Assembly (NCBI GenBank): GCA_947446575.1
Contig: CANFHC010000009.1
Span: 1 to 64,000 of the forward strand
Length of the DNA stretch: 64,000 bases
Direction of reading: 5' to 3'
Source of the DNA: Bacteriovoracaceae bacterium
GTDB lineage: Bacteria; Bdellovibrionota; Bacteriovoracia; Bacteriovoracales; Bacteriovoracaceae
Position 1 is the stretch's first letter. Every line of letters begins with the position of its first letter. This document shows positions 8,997-17,818 of this stretch, piece by piece. The notes beneath the pieces are model-generated. The model saw nothing but the letters and a program-made list of their open reading frames with translations. It did no database searches and had not been told where the DNA came from. The translations under genes and the position numbers were made by a program.

Positions 8997-9395
8997 TTAA
9001 TACCATCCTAAAACGCGATAACCTTTATCTGCCAAGCACTCATTGACGTATTGCTGCTTGAGCTGATCTGGACTAATGGCTCCAGATACTGCACCACCAG
9101 CTCCACCCATTGCGGCCCCTTGTGCAGCTCCTCGACCGATATCGCCAGTGAAAACTCCGGCCACTGCTCCAATGGCCCCACCAACTACGGCACCAAAGCC
9201 AGCTGACTTAACCATTTTTTTTCCTTCCGAAGATTCCAGATAAGTATCTGCTTGTTTCAAGCATAGATTTACATCGGCTTCGCTGGTCTCTTTGCCTTTC
9301 GCTTTCATTCTGTCGTTGGGATAAAGCTTGGGTCTGCTTGCACAAGCAGAAATAATAAGAAGGCATGAAAGTATTAAAATATTTTTTGTTTTCAT
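8997..9395 (-). CDS. Glycine-zipper lipoprotein
   Basis: A 132-residue lipoprotein. The start is set at 9395 because it gives a compact signal peptide (MKTKNILILS) ending in a lipobox I-S-A-C at residues about 15-18; a longer frame upstream would bury it. The centre is a Gly/Ala-rich double helix (GAVVGGAIGAVAGVF and GAAQGAAMGGAGGAV), the glycine-zipper pattern of YMGG/SlyB-like outer-membrane lipoproteins, followed by a short tail with one Cys (VNECLADKGYRV). Such proteins stabilise or span the envelope; the exact role is unknown. A promoter with -10 GATAAT ends 7 nt before the ATG, suggesting a leaderless mRNA. Confidence 0.75.
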   Translation of the reverse strand: MKTKNILILSCLLIISACASRPKLYPNDRMKAKGKETSEADVNLCLKQADTYLESSEGKKMVKSAGFGAVVGGAIGAVAGVFTGDIGRGAAQGAAMGGAGGAVSGAISPDQLKQQYVNECLADKGYRVLGWY

Positions 9396-9402
9396 ATAAT
9401 CT

Positions 9403-9431
9403 ATTATCCTCGTAATTTTTTCTGTAGGCAA
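9403..9431 (-). promoter_or_regulatory. Promoter of the glycine-zipper lipoprotein gene
   Basis: On the minus strand TTGCCT (9431-9426) is followed after exactly 17 nt by GATAAT (9408-9403), which ends 7 nt before the ATG at 9395. The hexamers match 4/6 and 5/6 of consensus. Confidence 0.5.
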
Positions 9432-9462
9432 ATGAGGCGAAAAAAGTGAAAATTTTCTCATT

Positions 9463-10677
9463 ATGAAAAATCATGTTACTCGGTCATTTATTGATTTCTT
9501 TAATAATCTATCTGTTTCGGCCATTATTGCTGGTACTGTCGTGACTCTAGTTGGCATGACTAGTTCCGCTGTTATTGTTTTTCAAGCAGCAAGCGCTCTA
9601 GGACTTACTCCACTTGAGGCAAGCTCATGGTTAGGCTCTCTTTGTATAGGAATGGGATTTCTCACAATTTTTTTATCTCTCTACTACAAATCTCCTGTTC
9701 TTATGGCGTGGTCAACTCCAGGAGCAGCCATTTTAGCGACCGGATTAATAGGAGTGTCTTACCCACAAGCTGTCGGTGCTTTTATTTTTTCAGCCTCGCT
9801 GATTTTTCTTTGTGGCGTTACTAAAATTTTTGAAAAACTTATGAACAAAATTCCTTTGGGACTCTCTAGTGCATTACTTGCAGGGGTGCTTTTACATTTT
9901 GCTCTTGATTCGTTCACCGCTTTTAAAACTCAGCCTTATTTAATTGGAGTTATGTTTTTATCTTATTTATTTAGTAAGAGATTATTTCCCAAAGCTACTA
10001 TGATGCTGGTTTTAGTAATGGGATTTATTGTTTCTTATTCATCTCAACTTCTGCATTTCAACCAAATTCATTTTTCATGGACACATTTTCAATTTATTCG
10101 TCCTGAATTTTCTTTGCCTGTACTTTTGAGTATTGGAATTCCACTTTTTATTGTGACAATGGCTTCCCAAAATTTAACTGGAATTGTTGTCATGCGTACG
10201 CATGATTTTCATGTTCCCATTTCTCCATTAATTTCGTGGAGTGGGTTGATGAATTTAATTACCGCCCCATTTGGAGGATTCGCCATAAATCTTGCGGCCA
10301 TTACTGCGGCGATAGCCATGGGAAAAGATGCCCATGCACTTTCTGAAAGACGATATCCAGCAGCTGTTTTTTCCGGAATTCTTTATTTAATGATCGGATT
10401 TTTTGCGGCAACAGTGACTTCATTATTTTCAGCATTTCCAAAAGAAATGATTGCTGGAATTGCAGGGATGGCACTGTTTGGAACAATTTCTTCATGTTTG
10501 CATAAAGCTTTGAGTCATGATCAAGATAGAGAAGCTTCATTTGTGACATTCGCTCTCACTGCTTCTGGATTATCTTTTTTTGGAATTGGTTCTGCTTTTT
10601 GGGGGCTAATAGCAGGGCTTTTAACTCAATTTTTGCTTGTCACTAATAAAGAAAAATTGCATGCTGTTCGTAAATAA
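9463..10677 (+). CDS. BenE-family (benzoate/H+ symporter-like) membrane transporter
   Basis: A 404-residue inner-membrane protein with about 12 hydrophobic segments. The N-terminal half carries the BenE-type blocks GTVVTLVGMTSSAVIVFQAA, a WLGSLCIGMG segment and AWSTPGAAIL, and the C-terminal half has GGFAINLAAITAAI. BenE proteins import aromatic carboxylates such as benzoate with protons, but no aromatic-degradation genes lie nearby, so the substrate is not settled. The gene is divergent from the lipoprotein gene across 67 nt. No Shine-Dalgarno is evident. The MFS gene follows after 37 nt in the same direction and may share the transcript. Confidence 0.85.
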   Translation: MKNHVTRSFIDFFNNLSVSAIIAGTVVTLVGMTSSAVIVFQAASALGLTPLEASSWLGSLCIGMGFLTIFLSLYYKSPVLMAWSTPGAAILATGLIGVSYPQAVGAFIFSASLIFLCGVTKIFEKLMNKIPLGLSSALLAGVLLHFALDSFTAFKTQPYLIGVMFLSYLFSKRLFPKATMMLVLVMGFIVSYSSQLLHFNQIHFSWTHFQFIRPEFSLPVLLSIGIPLFIVTMASQNLTGIVVMRTHDFHVPISPLISWSGLMNLITAPFGGFAINLAAITAAIAMGKDAHALSERRYPAAVFSGILYLMIGFFAATVTSLFSAFPKEMIAGIAGMALFGTISSCLHKALSHDQDREASFVTFALTASGLSFFGIGSAFWGLIAGLLTQFLLVTNKEKLHAVRK

Positions 10678-10714
10678 AATTTCATAGATTCAACTTACAT
10701 TCCTGGAGACCCTA

Positions 10715-11947
10715 ATGACCCAGTCACGATTTAAACGTATTGTTACGCCAACTGTTCTTATTGCGGCACTTGGATATTTTGTCGATCTTTTTGACATCAC
10801 TCTTTTCGGTGTTGTACGTGGTCCTTCAATGTATGCTTTGGGAATTACCAAAATGGAAGACCTTATTCAAGTTGGGGTTAAACTTTATAACTGCCAAATG
10901 GGTGGGATGCTACTGGGAGGAATTTTTTGGGGGATTCTCGGCGATAAAAAAGGTCGTCATACAGTTTTATATTCTTCAATTTTAATGTACTCACTCGCGA
11001 ACGTTTTAAATGCTTTTGTCGTAAACGTTTGGCAATATGAAATCTTACGCTTTTTAGCAGGCGTGGGCCTTGCTGGAGAACTTGGTGCAGCTGTTACAAT
11101 GGTTTCTGAATCTCTCGATAAAGAAGACAGAGGATATGCGACAACACTTGTAGCGACTCTTGGTATGATCGGAAGTTTATGTGCAGCCCTTGTCGGAAAA
11201 TACTTTGCTTGGAATCACGCCTATTTAATTGGTGGTGGTTTAGGACTTTTATTACTAGCGGCACGTTTAAAAAGTTTCGATTCAGATATGTTCAAAGCAC
11301 TTAAGCATAAACAAGTTGTCCGCGGAGATGTCAGAATATTATTTGCACCAAAACGTGCTATTCGTTATTTAAGTTCTGTCGCTGTTGGAGTTCCTATTTA
11401 TTTTATCACTGCCATCTTGTTAACACTCGCACCAGAAGTAACAAGTGAATTGCATTTAACAGGTCCCGTAACAGCTGCAGATGCTCTTATCTATGGCTCA
11501 ATTGGTCTTGCTGTTGGAGATTTACTTTCAGGTTTAGTTTCTCAATGGTTGAAAAGCAGAAAAAAAGCTATTTTTATTTTTCTTGCGATCGCTCTTTTAA
11601 CAATGGTTGTTTACATGCAGTCCGAAGGCAAAACACCAGGCTTTATTTATGGACTATGTTTTATTCTTGGAACTTGTGCTGGTTATTGGGCGGTTCTCGT
11701 TACAACAGCAGCAGAACAATTTGGTACAGAAATTAGATCGACTGTGGCGACAAGTGTACCAAACTTTGTACGCGGTTCAGGAATGTTAATTGCCACTTCA
11801 TTTTTAGTTCTAAAGCCGCATTTTACAATTGGTCAGACTGTTATGATTATTGGAGCAGTGGTTTTTGCTATGGCGTTCATAGCTCTTTTCATTCTCAAAG
11901 AGACCTACGGAAAAGATTTAGATTATTTAGAAGAATCACAAAATTAA
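10715..11947 (+). CDS. MFS transporter
   Basis: A 410-residue major facilitator superfamily permease with 12 predicted membrane helices. The first cytoplasmic loop shows the family motif GILGDKKGRHTVL (about residues 74-86), and helix 4-5 has RFLAGVGLAGELGAA, typical of the metabolite/H+ symporter and sugar-porter branches. Aspartates in the first helix (FVDLFDITL) could couple to protons. The substrate cannot be read from sequence. GGAG about 8 nt before the ATG supports the start, and a strong terminator follows 13 nt after the stop, so this gene ends the transcript that may begin with the BenE-type gene. Confidence 0.85.
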   Translation: MTQSRFKRIVTPTVLIAALGYFVDLFDITLFGVVRGPSMYALGITKMEDLIQVGVKLYNCQMGGMLLGGIFWGILGDKKGRHTVLYSSILMYSLANVLNAFVVNVWQYEILRFLAGVGLAGELGAAVTMVSESLDKEDRGYATTLVATLGMIGSLCAALVGKYFAWNHAYLIGGGLGLLLLAARLKSFDSDMFKALKHKQVVRGDVRILFAPKRAIRYLSSVAVGVPIYFITAILLTLAPEVTSELHLTGPVTAADALIYGSIGLAVGDLLSGLVSQWLKSRKKAIFIFLAIALLTMVVYMQSEGKTPGFIYGLCFILGTCAGYWAVLVTTAAEQFGTEIRSTVATSVPNFVRGSGMLIATSFLVLKPHFTIGQTVMIIGAVVFAMAFIALFILKETYGKDLDYLEESQN

Positions 11948-11960
11948 AAAGTTTTATAAA

Positions 11961-11988
11961 AAAGGGGGATTTTATCCCCCTTTTTTTT
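11961..11988 (+). terminator. Intrinsic terminator after the MFS gene
   Basis: AAAGGGGGAT (11961-11970) pairs with ATCCCCCTTT (11974-11983) around a TTT loop, and is followed by an uninterrupted T run (11981-11988). Confidence 0.9.
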
Positions 11989-12070
11989 GGGACAATTTGG
12001 ACGCTATTAAATGCAGTAAAAGAGGACTATAAAAATATTTGATTGTCTTAAATCCATTCTAGGAGTTTAT

Positions 12071-12901
12071 ATGCGATCAAATATTTGGAAAGGTGCTTTA
12101 AGTTTTGGACTGCTCAATATACCCATCAGTTTGATGAAAGCAGAAAATACCAAAGAAGAAACGCTTCATTTCTCTCTTTTGGATCAAAACGATCTTTCTC
12201 CCATTCAATATAAAAAAATAAATTCTAAAACCGGTAAAGAAGTTCCTTATAAACGCATTGTAAAAGGATATGAGTTTAAAAAAAATCAATATGTCGTTAT
12301 GGATGATAAAGATTTTAAAGCCGCCAATATCGAAGCTACAGGTACTATTGATATCGAAAGTTTTGTTAGCCTAGATGAAATTGATCTTATGTATTTGGAA
12401 AAACCATATTACGTTGTCCCAGAAAAAAATGGAGAAAAAGGTTATCTGCTTCTTTGCAAGGCCTTGAAAAAAAGTCACAAAGCTGCTTTAGGTAAAATGG
12501 TTTTAAGAACTAAGCAGCACTTGGCCCTAATTATCGAGAGAGACAATCACTTAGTCTTAGAGATGATGCGCTTTTCTCATGAGATAATTAAATCAGATGA
12601 GGTGAAATATTTTGATGAATTAAAAAAAAGTAAATGTAGTTCTAAAGAAATGTCCATGGCCCTGGACCTAATCGAAAATATGTCCGAGCCTTGGAAACCC
12701 AAGCAATATAAAGACACTTACTATGATGATTTGAAAAAGATAATTACAAAAAAAATTAATGCAGGGAAAAGAAAAACAATTGAATATGAAAAACCTCAAT
12801 TAGTTAAAACCTCCACCAGCAACGTCATTGATCTTATGCCATTACTTAAAAAAAGTTTAATGAAAGTTTCTAAAACGTCTAACAAACGAAAAAAAGCATG
12901 A
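12071..12901 (+). CDS. ku: Ku DNA end-binding protein
   Basis: Bacterial Ku, 276 residues, forms a homodimeric ring on broken DNA ends and recruits LigD for non-homologous end joining. The N-terminal signature (SNIWKGALSFGLLNIPISL) and the internal IKGYEF/MDDKDF-like region (VKGYEFKKNQYVVMDDKDF) are typical of the family, and the Lys-rich C-terminal tail (about 235-276) fits the DNA- or ligase-contacting extension seen in many bacterial Ku proteins. GGAG 6-7 nt before the ATG supports the start. The stop overlaps the ligD start as ATGA (12898-12901), so the two are translationally coupled. Confidence 0.95.
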   Translation: MRSNIWKGALSFGLLNIPISLMKAENTKEETLHFSLLDQNDLSPIQYKKINSKTGKEVPYKRIVKGYEFKKNQYVVMDDKDFKAANIEATGTIDIESFVSLDEIDLMYLEKPYYVVPEKNGEKGYLLLCKALKKSHKAALGKMVLRTKQHLALIIERDNHLVLEMMRFSHEIIKSDEVKYFDELKKSKCSSKEMSMALDLIENMSEPWKPKQYKDTYYDDLKKIITKKINAGKRKTIEYEKPQLVKTSTSNVIDLMPLLKKSLMKVSKTSNKRKKA

Positions 12902-15231
12902 AAAAAAATTTGAAAGATTATCATCAAAAAAGAAACTTTGAAAAAACACTTGAGCCAAGTGGAAAAAAGATAATTAAAAAAATAAAAAGCTCGAAAGCTC
13001 GTAAACTCCAATTTGTGGTCCAAGAACACCACGCGAGCCATCTGCATTTTGATTTTCGACTTGAGCTCGATGGCGTATTAAAAAGTTGGGCCATTCCCAA
13101 AGGTCCTTCGATGAATCCTGAAGATAAGCGTCTTGCAGTTGAAGTTGAAGATCATCCGCTTGAATATGTAAAATTTCATGGAACAATTCCAAAGGGAGAG
13201 TATGGAGCTGGCAAAGTCTATATATGGGATAAAGGAACATATGAAGTAAAAGGTGATCCACACGCAGGACTTAAAAATGGAAAATTAGAATTTTCACTTA
13301 AGGGTAAAAAACTAAAAGGATTTTTTGTCTTATTACGTCTACAAGATCAAAAAAAAGGAAAACACAATTGGTTGTTAATCAAAATGCATGATGAAAAAAA
13401 AACGACTGTTAAAAATTGGCCTGGATTTATAGAACCACAACTTGCTCTGCTGGTTGATCATCCTCCGACAGAGGCCCATTACGTGCATGAAATTAAGTTT
13501 GATGGATATAGATTACAGGCCCAAATAAGAAATGGAAGGACTAAATTGTTTACAAGAAACGGGCATGATTGGAGTGACAAATTTCCTAGTCTTATTAAAT
13601 CCTTTAATGAGCTTAATTTAGATAACGTTATTTTGGATGGGGAAGCTGTTGTTATAGATAAGAACGGAAAAACAGATTTTGGTTTATTGCATTTAGCTTT
13701 ATCAAATTCTACTGATGAAGAAATCAAAATATTTCTTTTCGATCTCTTTTATTACAACGGACAAGACCTACGCGACTTGAGTCTAAGAGAAAGAAAAGAC
13801 CAGTTGAAAACCATCATACCCAAAAAGCACCACAGTCTTTTTTATTCTGAAGATGTAGATCAAGAAGCGGAGAGTTTTTTTCAATTAAGCTGTAAGCATC
13901 ATTTAGAAGGAATTATTTCTAAAGATTCTTCTGCCCCTTATCAAAAAGGCAGAAGTAGAGTTTGGTGTAAATCTAAATGTTCTCAAAGACAAGAGATGGT
14001 TATCGGTGGTTATACTACCGGAAAAGGGAATCGTAGTGCTGAGCTCGGAGCCTTATTGCTGGGAGTTTATGATAAAAATAAATTTAGATATGTCGGAAAA
14101 GTTGGGACAGGGTTTAATCGACAGACACTGCGAGAATTAAAAGATTTGGTTAAAGAGTTGGAACAGAGTAAATCAGCGTTTGATCTCAATACTCCTACAG
14201 GTAAAGAAATTCATTGGCTCAAACCGAAATTAGTGGCAGAAGTAAATTTTTCAGAGTGGACGAGTGATAAGTCTTTAAGGCATCCAGTTTTCATAGGACT
14301 TAGGGATGATAAAGACAGTAAAGAGATTGTTGAAGAAGTTGAAGTTCATATTGAAAATGATGAGCAAAGTGTGAAATTCACACATCCAGAAAAAATAATA
14401 TATAAAAACGAAAAAATAACCAAATCGATAATTGTTGATTATTATAGAGAAGTTTCAGATTTATTTTTGCAATTTTCAAAAGATCGTCCGTTATCATTAG
14501 TTCGTTGTCCAAATGGTTCGAGTCAAAAATGTTTTTATCAAAAGCATCCGGGATTAGGACAAACACTTAATTTATTAAAAAAATTTAAAGTGAAAGAAAA
14601 GTCAAAGTCCACAACTTATACAGCATTGGAAAACTTTTTAGGACTCAAACAATTAGTGCAAATGAATGCACTTGAAATCCATGTTTGGAATACTCATTAC
14701 CAAAAATTAATGTCGCCAGATCAAGTCGTGTTGGATTTTGATCCGGACCCGAGTGTGAGTTTTAAAGCTGTCGTAAGTGCAGTGAAAGAGATGAAAAAAA
14801 TATTAGATAAATTAAAACTAAAGAGTTTCGTCAAAACAACTGGAGGGAAAGGGTTACATATTCATATTCCCATTGCCGCTATTTATACTTGGGATGAAGT
14901 CCGAGCTTTTGCAAGAGCTCTTGCTGATATCATGGTGGAGAATGCTCCGGACAAATATATTGCAACCATGTCCAAAGAAAAAAGGAAGGGAAAAATATTT
15001 ATCGATTATTTAAGAAATGGATTTGGAGCTACAGCAATTGCTCCCTATTCATTGCGAGCACGTGCTTTAAGCTCAGTGGCCATGCCTCTAGAGTGGAGTG
15101 AACTTGCAAGCTTAAAGAGTAGTGATTTTTTCACACTCAAAAAAGCCCTCTTAAAAATTAAGTCTCGAAAAAAAGATCCATGGGAAAAAATAAACTCACT
15201 TGAACAAAAAATTCCACTCTATTCGAAATAA
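12898..15231 (+). CDS. ligD: Multifunctional DNA ligase D
   Basis: LigD, 777 residues, with its three enzyme domains in the order phosphoesterase - ligase - polymerase. The N-terminal 3'-phosphoesterase domain (about 30-150) shows HHASHLHFDFRLE and the later GEYG block. The ATP-dependent ligase domain (about 175-480) has the adenylated lysine in the motif K200-F-D-G203 and a GEAVV motif; an OB-fold part follows. The primase-polymerase domain (about 500-770) has LDFDPDPS as the metal-binding site and TTGGKGLHIH. It trims, fills and seals DNA ends bound by Ku. The ATGA overlap with ku, with no other NHEJ genes near, makes this a two-gene operon. It abuts the convergent FAD/Rieske gene with no spacer. 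Confidence 0.95.
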   Translation: MKKNLKDYHQKRNFEKTLEPSGKKIIKKIKSSKARKLQFVVQEHHASHLHFDFRLELDGVLKSWAIPKGPSMNPEDKRLAVEVEDHPLEYVKFHGTIPKGEYGAGKVYIWDKGTYEVKGDPHAGLKNGKLEFSLKGKKLKGFFVLLRLQDQKKGKHNWLLIKMHDEKKTTVKNWPGFIEPQLALLVDHPPTEAHYVHEIKFDGYRLQAQIRNGRTKLFTRNGHDWSDKFPSLIKSFNELNLDNVILDGEAVVIDKNGKTDFGLLHLALSNSTDEEIKIFLFDLFYYNGQDLRDLSLRERKDQLKTIIPKKHHSLFYSEDVDQEAESFFQLSCKHHLEGIISKDSSAPYQKGRSRVWCKSKCSQRQEMVIGGYTTGKGNRSAELGALLLGVYDKNKFRYVGKVGTGFNRQTLRELKDLVKELEQSKSAFDLNTPTGKEIHWLKPKLVAEVNFSEWTSDKSLRHPVFIGLRDDKDSKEIVEEVEVHIENDEQSVKFTHPEKIIYKNEKITKSIIVDYYREVSDLFLQFSKDRPLSLVRCPNGSSQKCFYQKHPGLGQTLNLLKKFKVKEKSKSTTYTALENFLGLKQLVQMNALEIHVWNTHYQKLMSPDQVVLDFDPDPSVSFKAVVSAVKEMKKILDKLKLKSFVKTTGGKGLHIHIPIAAIYTWDEVRAFARALADIMVENAPDKYIATMSKEKRKGKIFIDYLRNGFGATAIAPYSLRARALSSVAMPLEWSELASLKSSDFFTLKKALLKIKSRKKDPWEKINSLEQKIPLYSK

Positions 15232-16866
15232 TTATAAAGCCGGATCAATTGTTGGAGTTTCCCAAACTTTAATTGTCTTTGGTGGATGAAGTGCACCTTC
15301 TTTAAACGGAGTTAAATCCATACATGCTGGACCTTCTATAACTTTACCAACACAATCAAATCGCGAACCATGACAAGGACAATCCCAAGATTTTTCAGCA
15401 GTATTCCAACGGACAATTCCTCCTAGATGAGGACAGACTGCTGAGTTTAAAGTTAAATTTCCAGTATTATCTTTATAAGCTGCTACGATGTGAAGGCCAT
15501 CGCGATAGACAATACCTTCACCAGTTTCTAATTCTTCAATTTCAAGAGATTTGCTTTCGATAAACCAATCTTTGTATTGAGCAAGAGTATTGGCATTTTC
15601 TTTTATATAATTGCCGACAGAACTCATACTTATCCGTGAAGGACTATAAAGGCTGGTCCATGGATTTTCTCGCTCTAAAATTAAATCAGAAAGCATCATT
15701 CCTGCAATCGCTGAGTAAGTCATACCATTTCCAGAGTGCCCAGTAACGACGTAGACATTATCTTTGTCCATTGGATTTTTGCCGATAAATGCCAAACCAT
15801 CAACTGTTTCCATTACATGACCTGACCATCGAAAAAGAATTCGGCCAGCATCTGGAAATCTTTTTCTCGTCCAGTTCTCCAATCGTGTATAGCAATGTTC
15901 AGGATTATCCTTTTGGCCTGTTTTGTGATCTTCACCACCAACTAGTAAAAGTTCGTGAGTTTCGGTGGCATCTTTTTGTAAGCGAATGTAGTGATAAGGA
16001 TCGTTGCTGTCCCAGTAGAGCCCCTTAATCATTTGCGACTTTGGAATTTCCAGGGCAATGACGTATGTGCGATAAGAAGCTTGTTTAGTATGAATCGCAA
16101 CTAAATCATTTATTGGACTATTAGTAGCAACAACAATTGAATCACAAGTAACGAGATGATCGTTTTGCAATCTTGCGTAGGCAGCTTCTCCACCAACGAC
16201 TTCAATTACATGTGAATTTGTATAAATTTTTCCCCCACGTGCAACAAAAATTTCGGCCATTGCTTTTAAATATTTTAAAGGATGGAGTTGTAATTGATTG
16301 GGATAGCAAAGTGCAGGGCCAGGGTCAAAAGAAGAGAGTGGAATTCTCTCAGTCATATAAACATCATTTAATCCTAATCGCTGCAACGACTCTAATTCTT
16401 TATTTAAATATTCTTGACTAATTTCTCGATTGCTTTGCAAAGTGTAATTAGGAATTTCATCTTCGGAGGCAGCAAATAAATACCCATTGATTCTCTCCAT
16501 GTCACAGTCTATTTTTTCTGATGTGATTATATCTGCAACTTTAGCTATGGCAGCGATATGACTTTCGGCCGCAAGTTTTGCACCTTTTTCCCCATGATAT
16601 TTTTCTAGGATATGATAGCGTTCATCTAGAGCGTAGGTGAATTGAGCCGTTGTTCTTCCACTTTGGCCACTGCCAATTTCAAATCCTTCCAAGATGCAAA
16701 CTTTTCTTCCTTCTTTTTGTAAAAGATAAGCAGTTGTTAATCCCGCAAGGCCAGCACCAATTATGCAGACTTCAGTGCTAATATCTTCTGTGAGAGTAGG
16801 GAAAATAGGCATTTTAATGGATTGATTCCATGTTGAAACGCTTTCTCCGTGATGTAATGCGATCAT
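15232..16866 (-). CDS. FAD-dependent oxidoreductase fused to a Rieske domain
   Basis: A 544-residue fusion. The N-terminal DAO-type FAD domain begins near residue 28 with the dinucleotide motif GAGLAGLTTAYLLQ and contains the second conserved block VVTGHSGNGMTYSA near 370-385. The C-terminal part (about 430-530) is a Rieske [2Fe-2S] domain with ligands C478-P-H480 and C496-P-C-H499. This architecture is known from proteins like Bacillus YhfW, whose substrate is not established. No signal peptide, so it is cytosolic. AAGGAA before the ATG supports the start. The gene converges on ligD with no gap and has no same-strand neighbour, so it is probably transcribed alone. Confidence 0.85.
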   Translation of the reverse strand: MIALHHGESVSTWNQSIKMPIFPTLTEDISTEVCIIGAGLAGLTTAYLLQKEGRKVCILEGFEIGSGQSGRTTAQFTYALDERYHILEKYHGEKGAKLAAESHIAAIAKVADIITSEKIDCDMERINGYLFAASEDEIPNYTLQSNREISQEYLNKELESLQRLGLNDVYMTERIPLSSFDPGPALCYPNQLQLHPLKYLKAMAEIFVARGGKIYTNSHVIEVVGGEAAYARLQNDHLVTCDSIVVATNSPINDLVAIHTKQASYRTYVIALEIPKSQMIKGLYWDSNDPYHYIRLQKDATETHELLLVGGEDHKTGQKDNPEHCYTRLENWTRKRFPDAGRILFRWSGHVMETVDGLAFIGKNPMDKDNVYVVTGHSGNGMTYSAIAGMMLSDLILERENPWTSLYSPSRISMSSVGNYIKENANTLAQYKDWFIESKSLEIEELETGEGIVYRDGLHIVAAYKDNTGNLTLNSAVCPHLGGIVRWNTAEKSWDCPCHGSRFDCVGKVIEGPACMDLTPFKEGALHPPKTIKVWETPTIDPAL

Positions 16867-17012
16867 GATAATTTCCTTTTTTACATGCGGTTAACGCTGA
16901 CCCTATAGGAGATTGCACTTACGCTTTGAAGAAGAAAAATATATAAAAAGTATGCAATGAATAGATTTATCAATGCTTTAGCAATCGATTAAAGCTAAAA
17001 ATGTAAAATAAC

Positions 17013-17041
17013 TTGTCTTATGAAAGAGCTCATTTAATAAT
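17013..17041 (+). promoter_or_regulatory. Promoter of the exported NADAR gene, leaderless
   Basis: TTGTCT (17013-17018) and AATAAT (17036-17041) are 17 nt apart, matching 4/6 and 5/6 of consensus. The -10 box ends 6 nt before the ATG at 17048 and there is no Shine-Dalgarno, so the transcript would start at or next to the ATG. Confidence 0.55.
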
Positions 17042-17047
17042 TTTGTC

Positions 17048-17620
17048 ATGAAAATTTTATTTTTTTTTGCCTTGATTGTGACTCATGTAACCCTCTGTTT
17101 GGCAGACATGAATGTGGAAGATATTCCTCATTACAAAATTTATCCACGTACACCACTAGCAGACTATAAAGCTGCAATTCTAGATTTTTATTCTGTTAAA
17201 AACCCTTATGGTGAATTTTCTAACTTTGCTTTATTTCCTATTACAATTGAAAATAGTATTTGGCCTTCCAGCGAACATTTTTATCAAGCCCAAAAATTTC
17301 TAGATCCAGAATTAAAAGAAAAAGTTAGAAATGCAGGAACTCCATTTTTAGCCGCCCAAATAGGTCGTGATCCAAATCTTCCAATGAGAGATGATTGGGA
17401 CAACGTAAAAGACGGGATTATGCTAATTGCCCTTAGAGCGAAGTTCTCCCAATATAAAATACTTCATGACCTATTACTTTCAACTAACAAAGCTCATATA
17501 TATGAACATACTAAAAATGATTGTTACTGGGCCGATTGTGAAGACCGAAGCGGAGAGAATCGTTTAGGAAAAGAGCTAATGCAAGTGCGTGATGAATTGA
17601 CTCAAGCCTCGACTCTCTAG
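17048..17620 (+). CDS. NADAR-domain protein with a signal peptide
   Basis: A 190-residue protein combining an N-terminal Sec signal peptide (about 1-19, hydrophobic core FFFALIVTHVTLC, cleavage near LCLA/D) with a full NADAR (YbiA-like) domain from about residue 45. Diagnostic blocks are YGEFSNFA, WPSSEHFYQAQKF, a region RAKFSQY and ENRLGKELM. Characterised NADAR proteins are cytosolic: YbiA-type enzymes cleave N-glycosidic bonds in riboflavin intermediates, and others remove ADP-ribose from DNA guanine. An exported copy is unexpected; it may act on ADP-ribose-like substrates in the periplasm or outside. No DarT-like toxin is beside it. The mature part has two Cys (CYWADC) that could form a disulfide. 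Confidence 0.8.
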   Translation: MKILFFFALIVTHVTLCLADMNVEDIPHYKIYPRTPLADYKAAILDFYSVKNPYGEFSNFALFPITIENSIWPSSEHFYQAQKFLDPELKEKVRNAGTPFLAAQIGRDPNLPMRDDWDNVKDGIMLIALRAKFSQYKILHDLLLSTNKAHIYEHTKNDCYWADCEDRSGENRLGKELMQVRDELTQASTL

Positions 17621-17700
17621 TTTTTCTACTCCCATATTTCATGGATCTCCTGTACCCTGAGCTTTTATAAATAAAAAAGTTATTCCACGATTGAAGATAG

Positions 17701-17817
17701 CACGCAGCTATTGAAGCTCACTGGAGAATTTTCAATACTAATGAATTCGATGATAGTATAGTTTCTTTTTATAAATATATTCAAAAGTTACCACCAAAAG
17801 AAAAGTGTTTTGATTAA
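17701..17817 (+). pseudogene. Possible 3' remnant of a lost gene before mtgA
   Basis: An open frame of 38 codons with no start codon, preceded directly by an in-frame TAG, reads HAAIEAHWRIFNTNEF and continues to SFYKYIQKLPPKEKCFD before its stop. The composition looks like a genuine protein C-terminus rather than random AT-rich translation. Another frame just upstream is also protein-like, as expected after a frameshift. I cannot name the parent family. It ends 1 nt before the mtgA ATG. Confidence 0.3.
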
Positions 17818-17818
17818 A

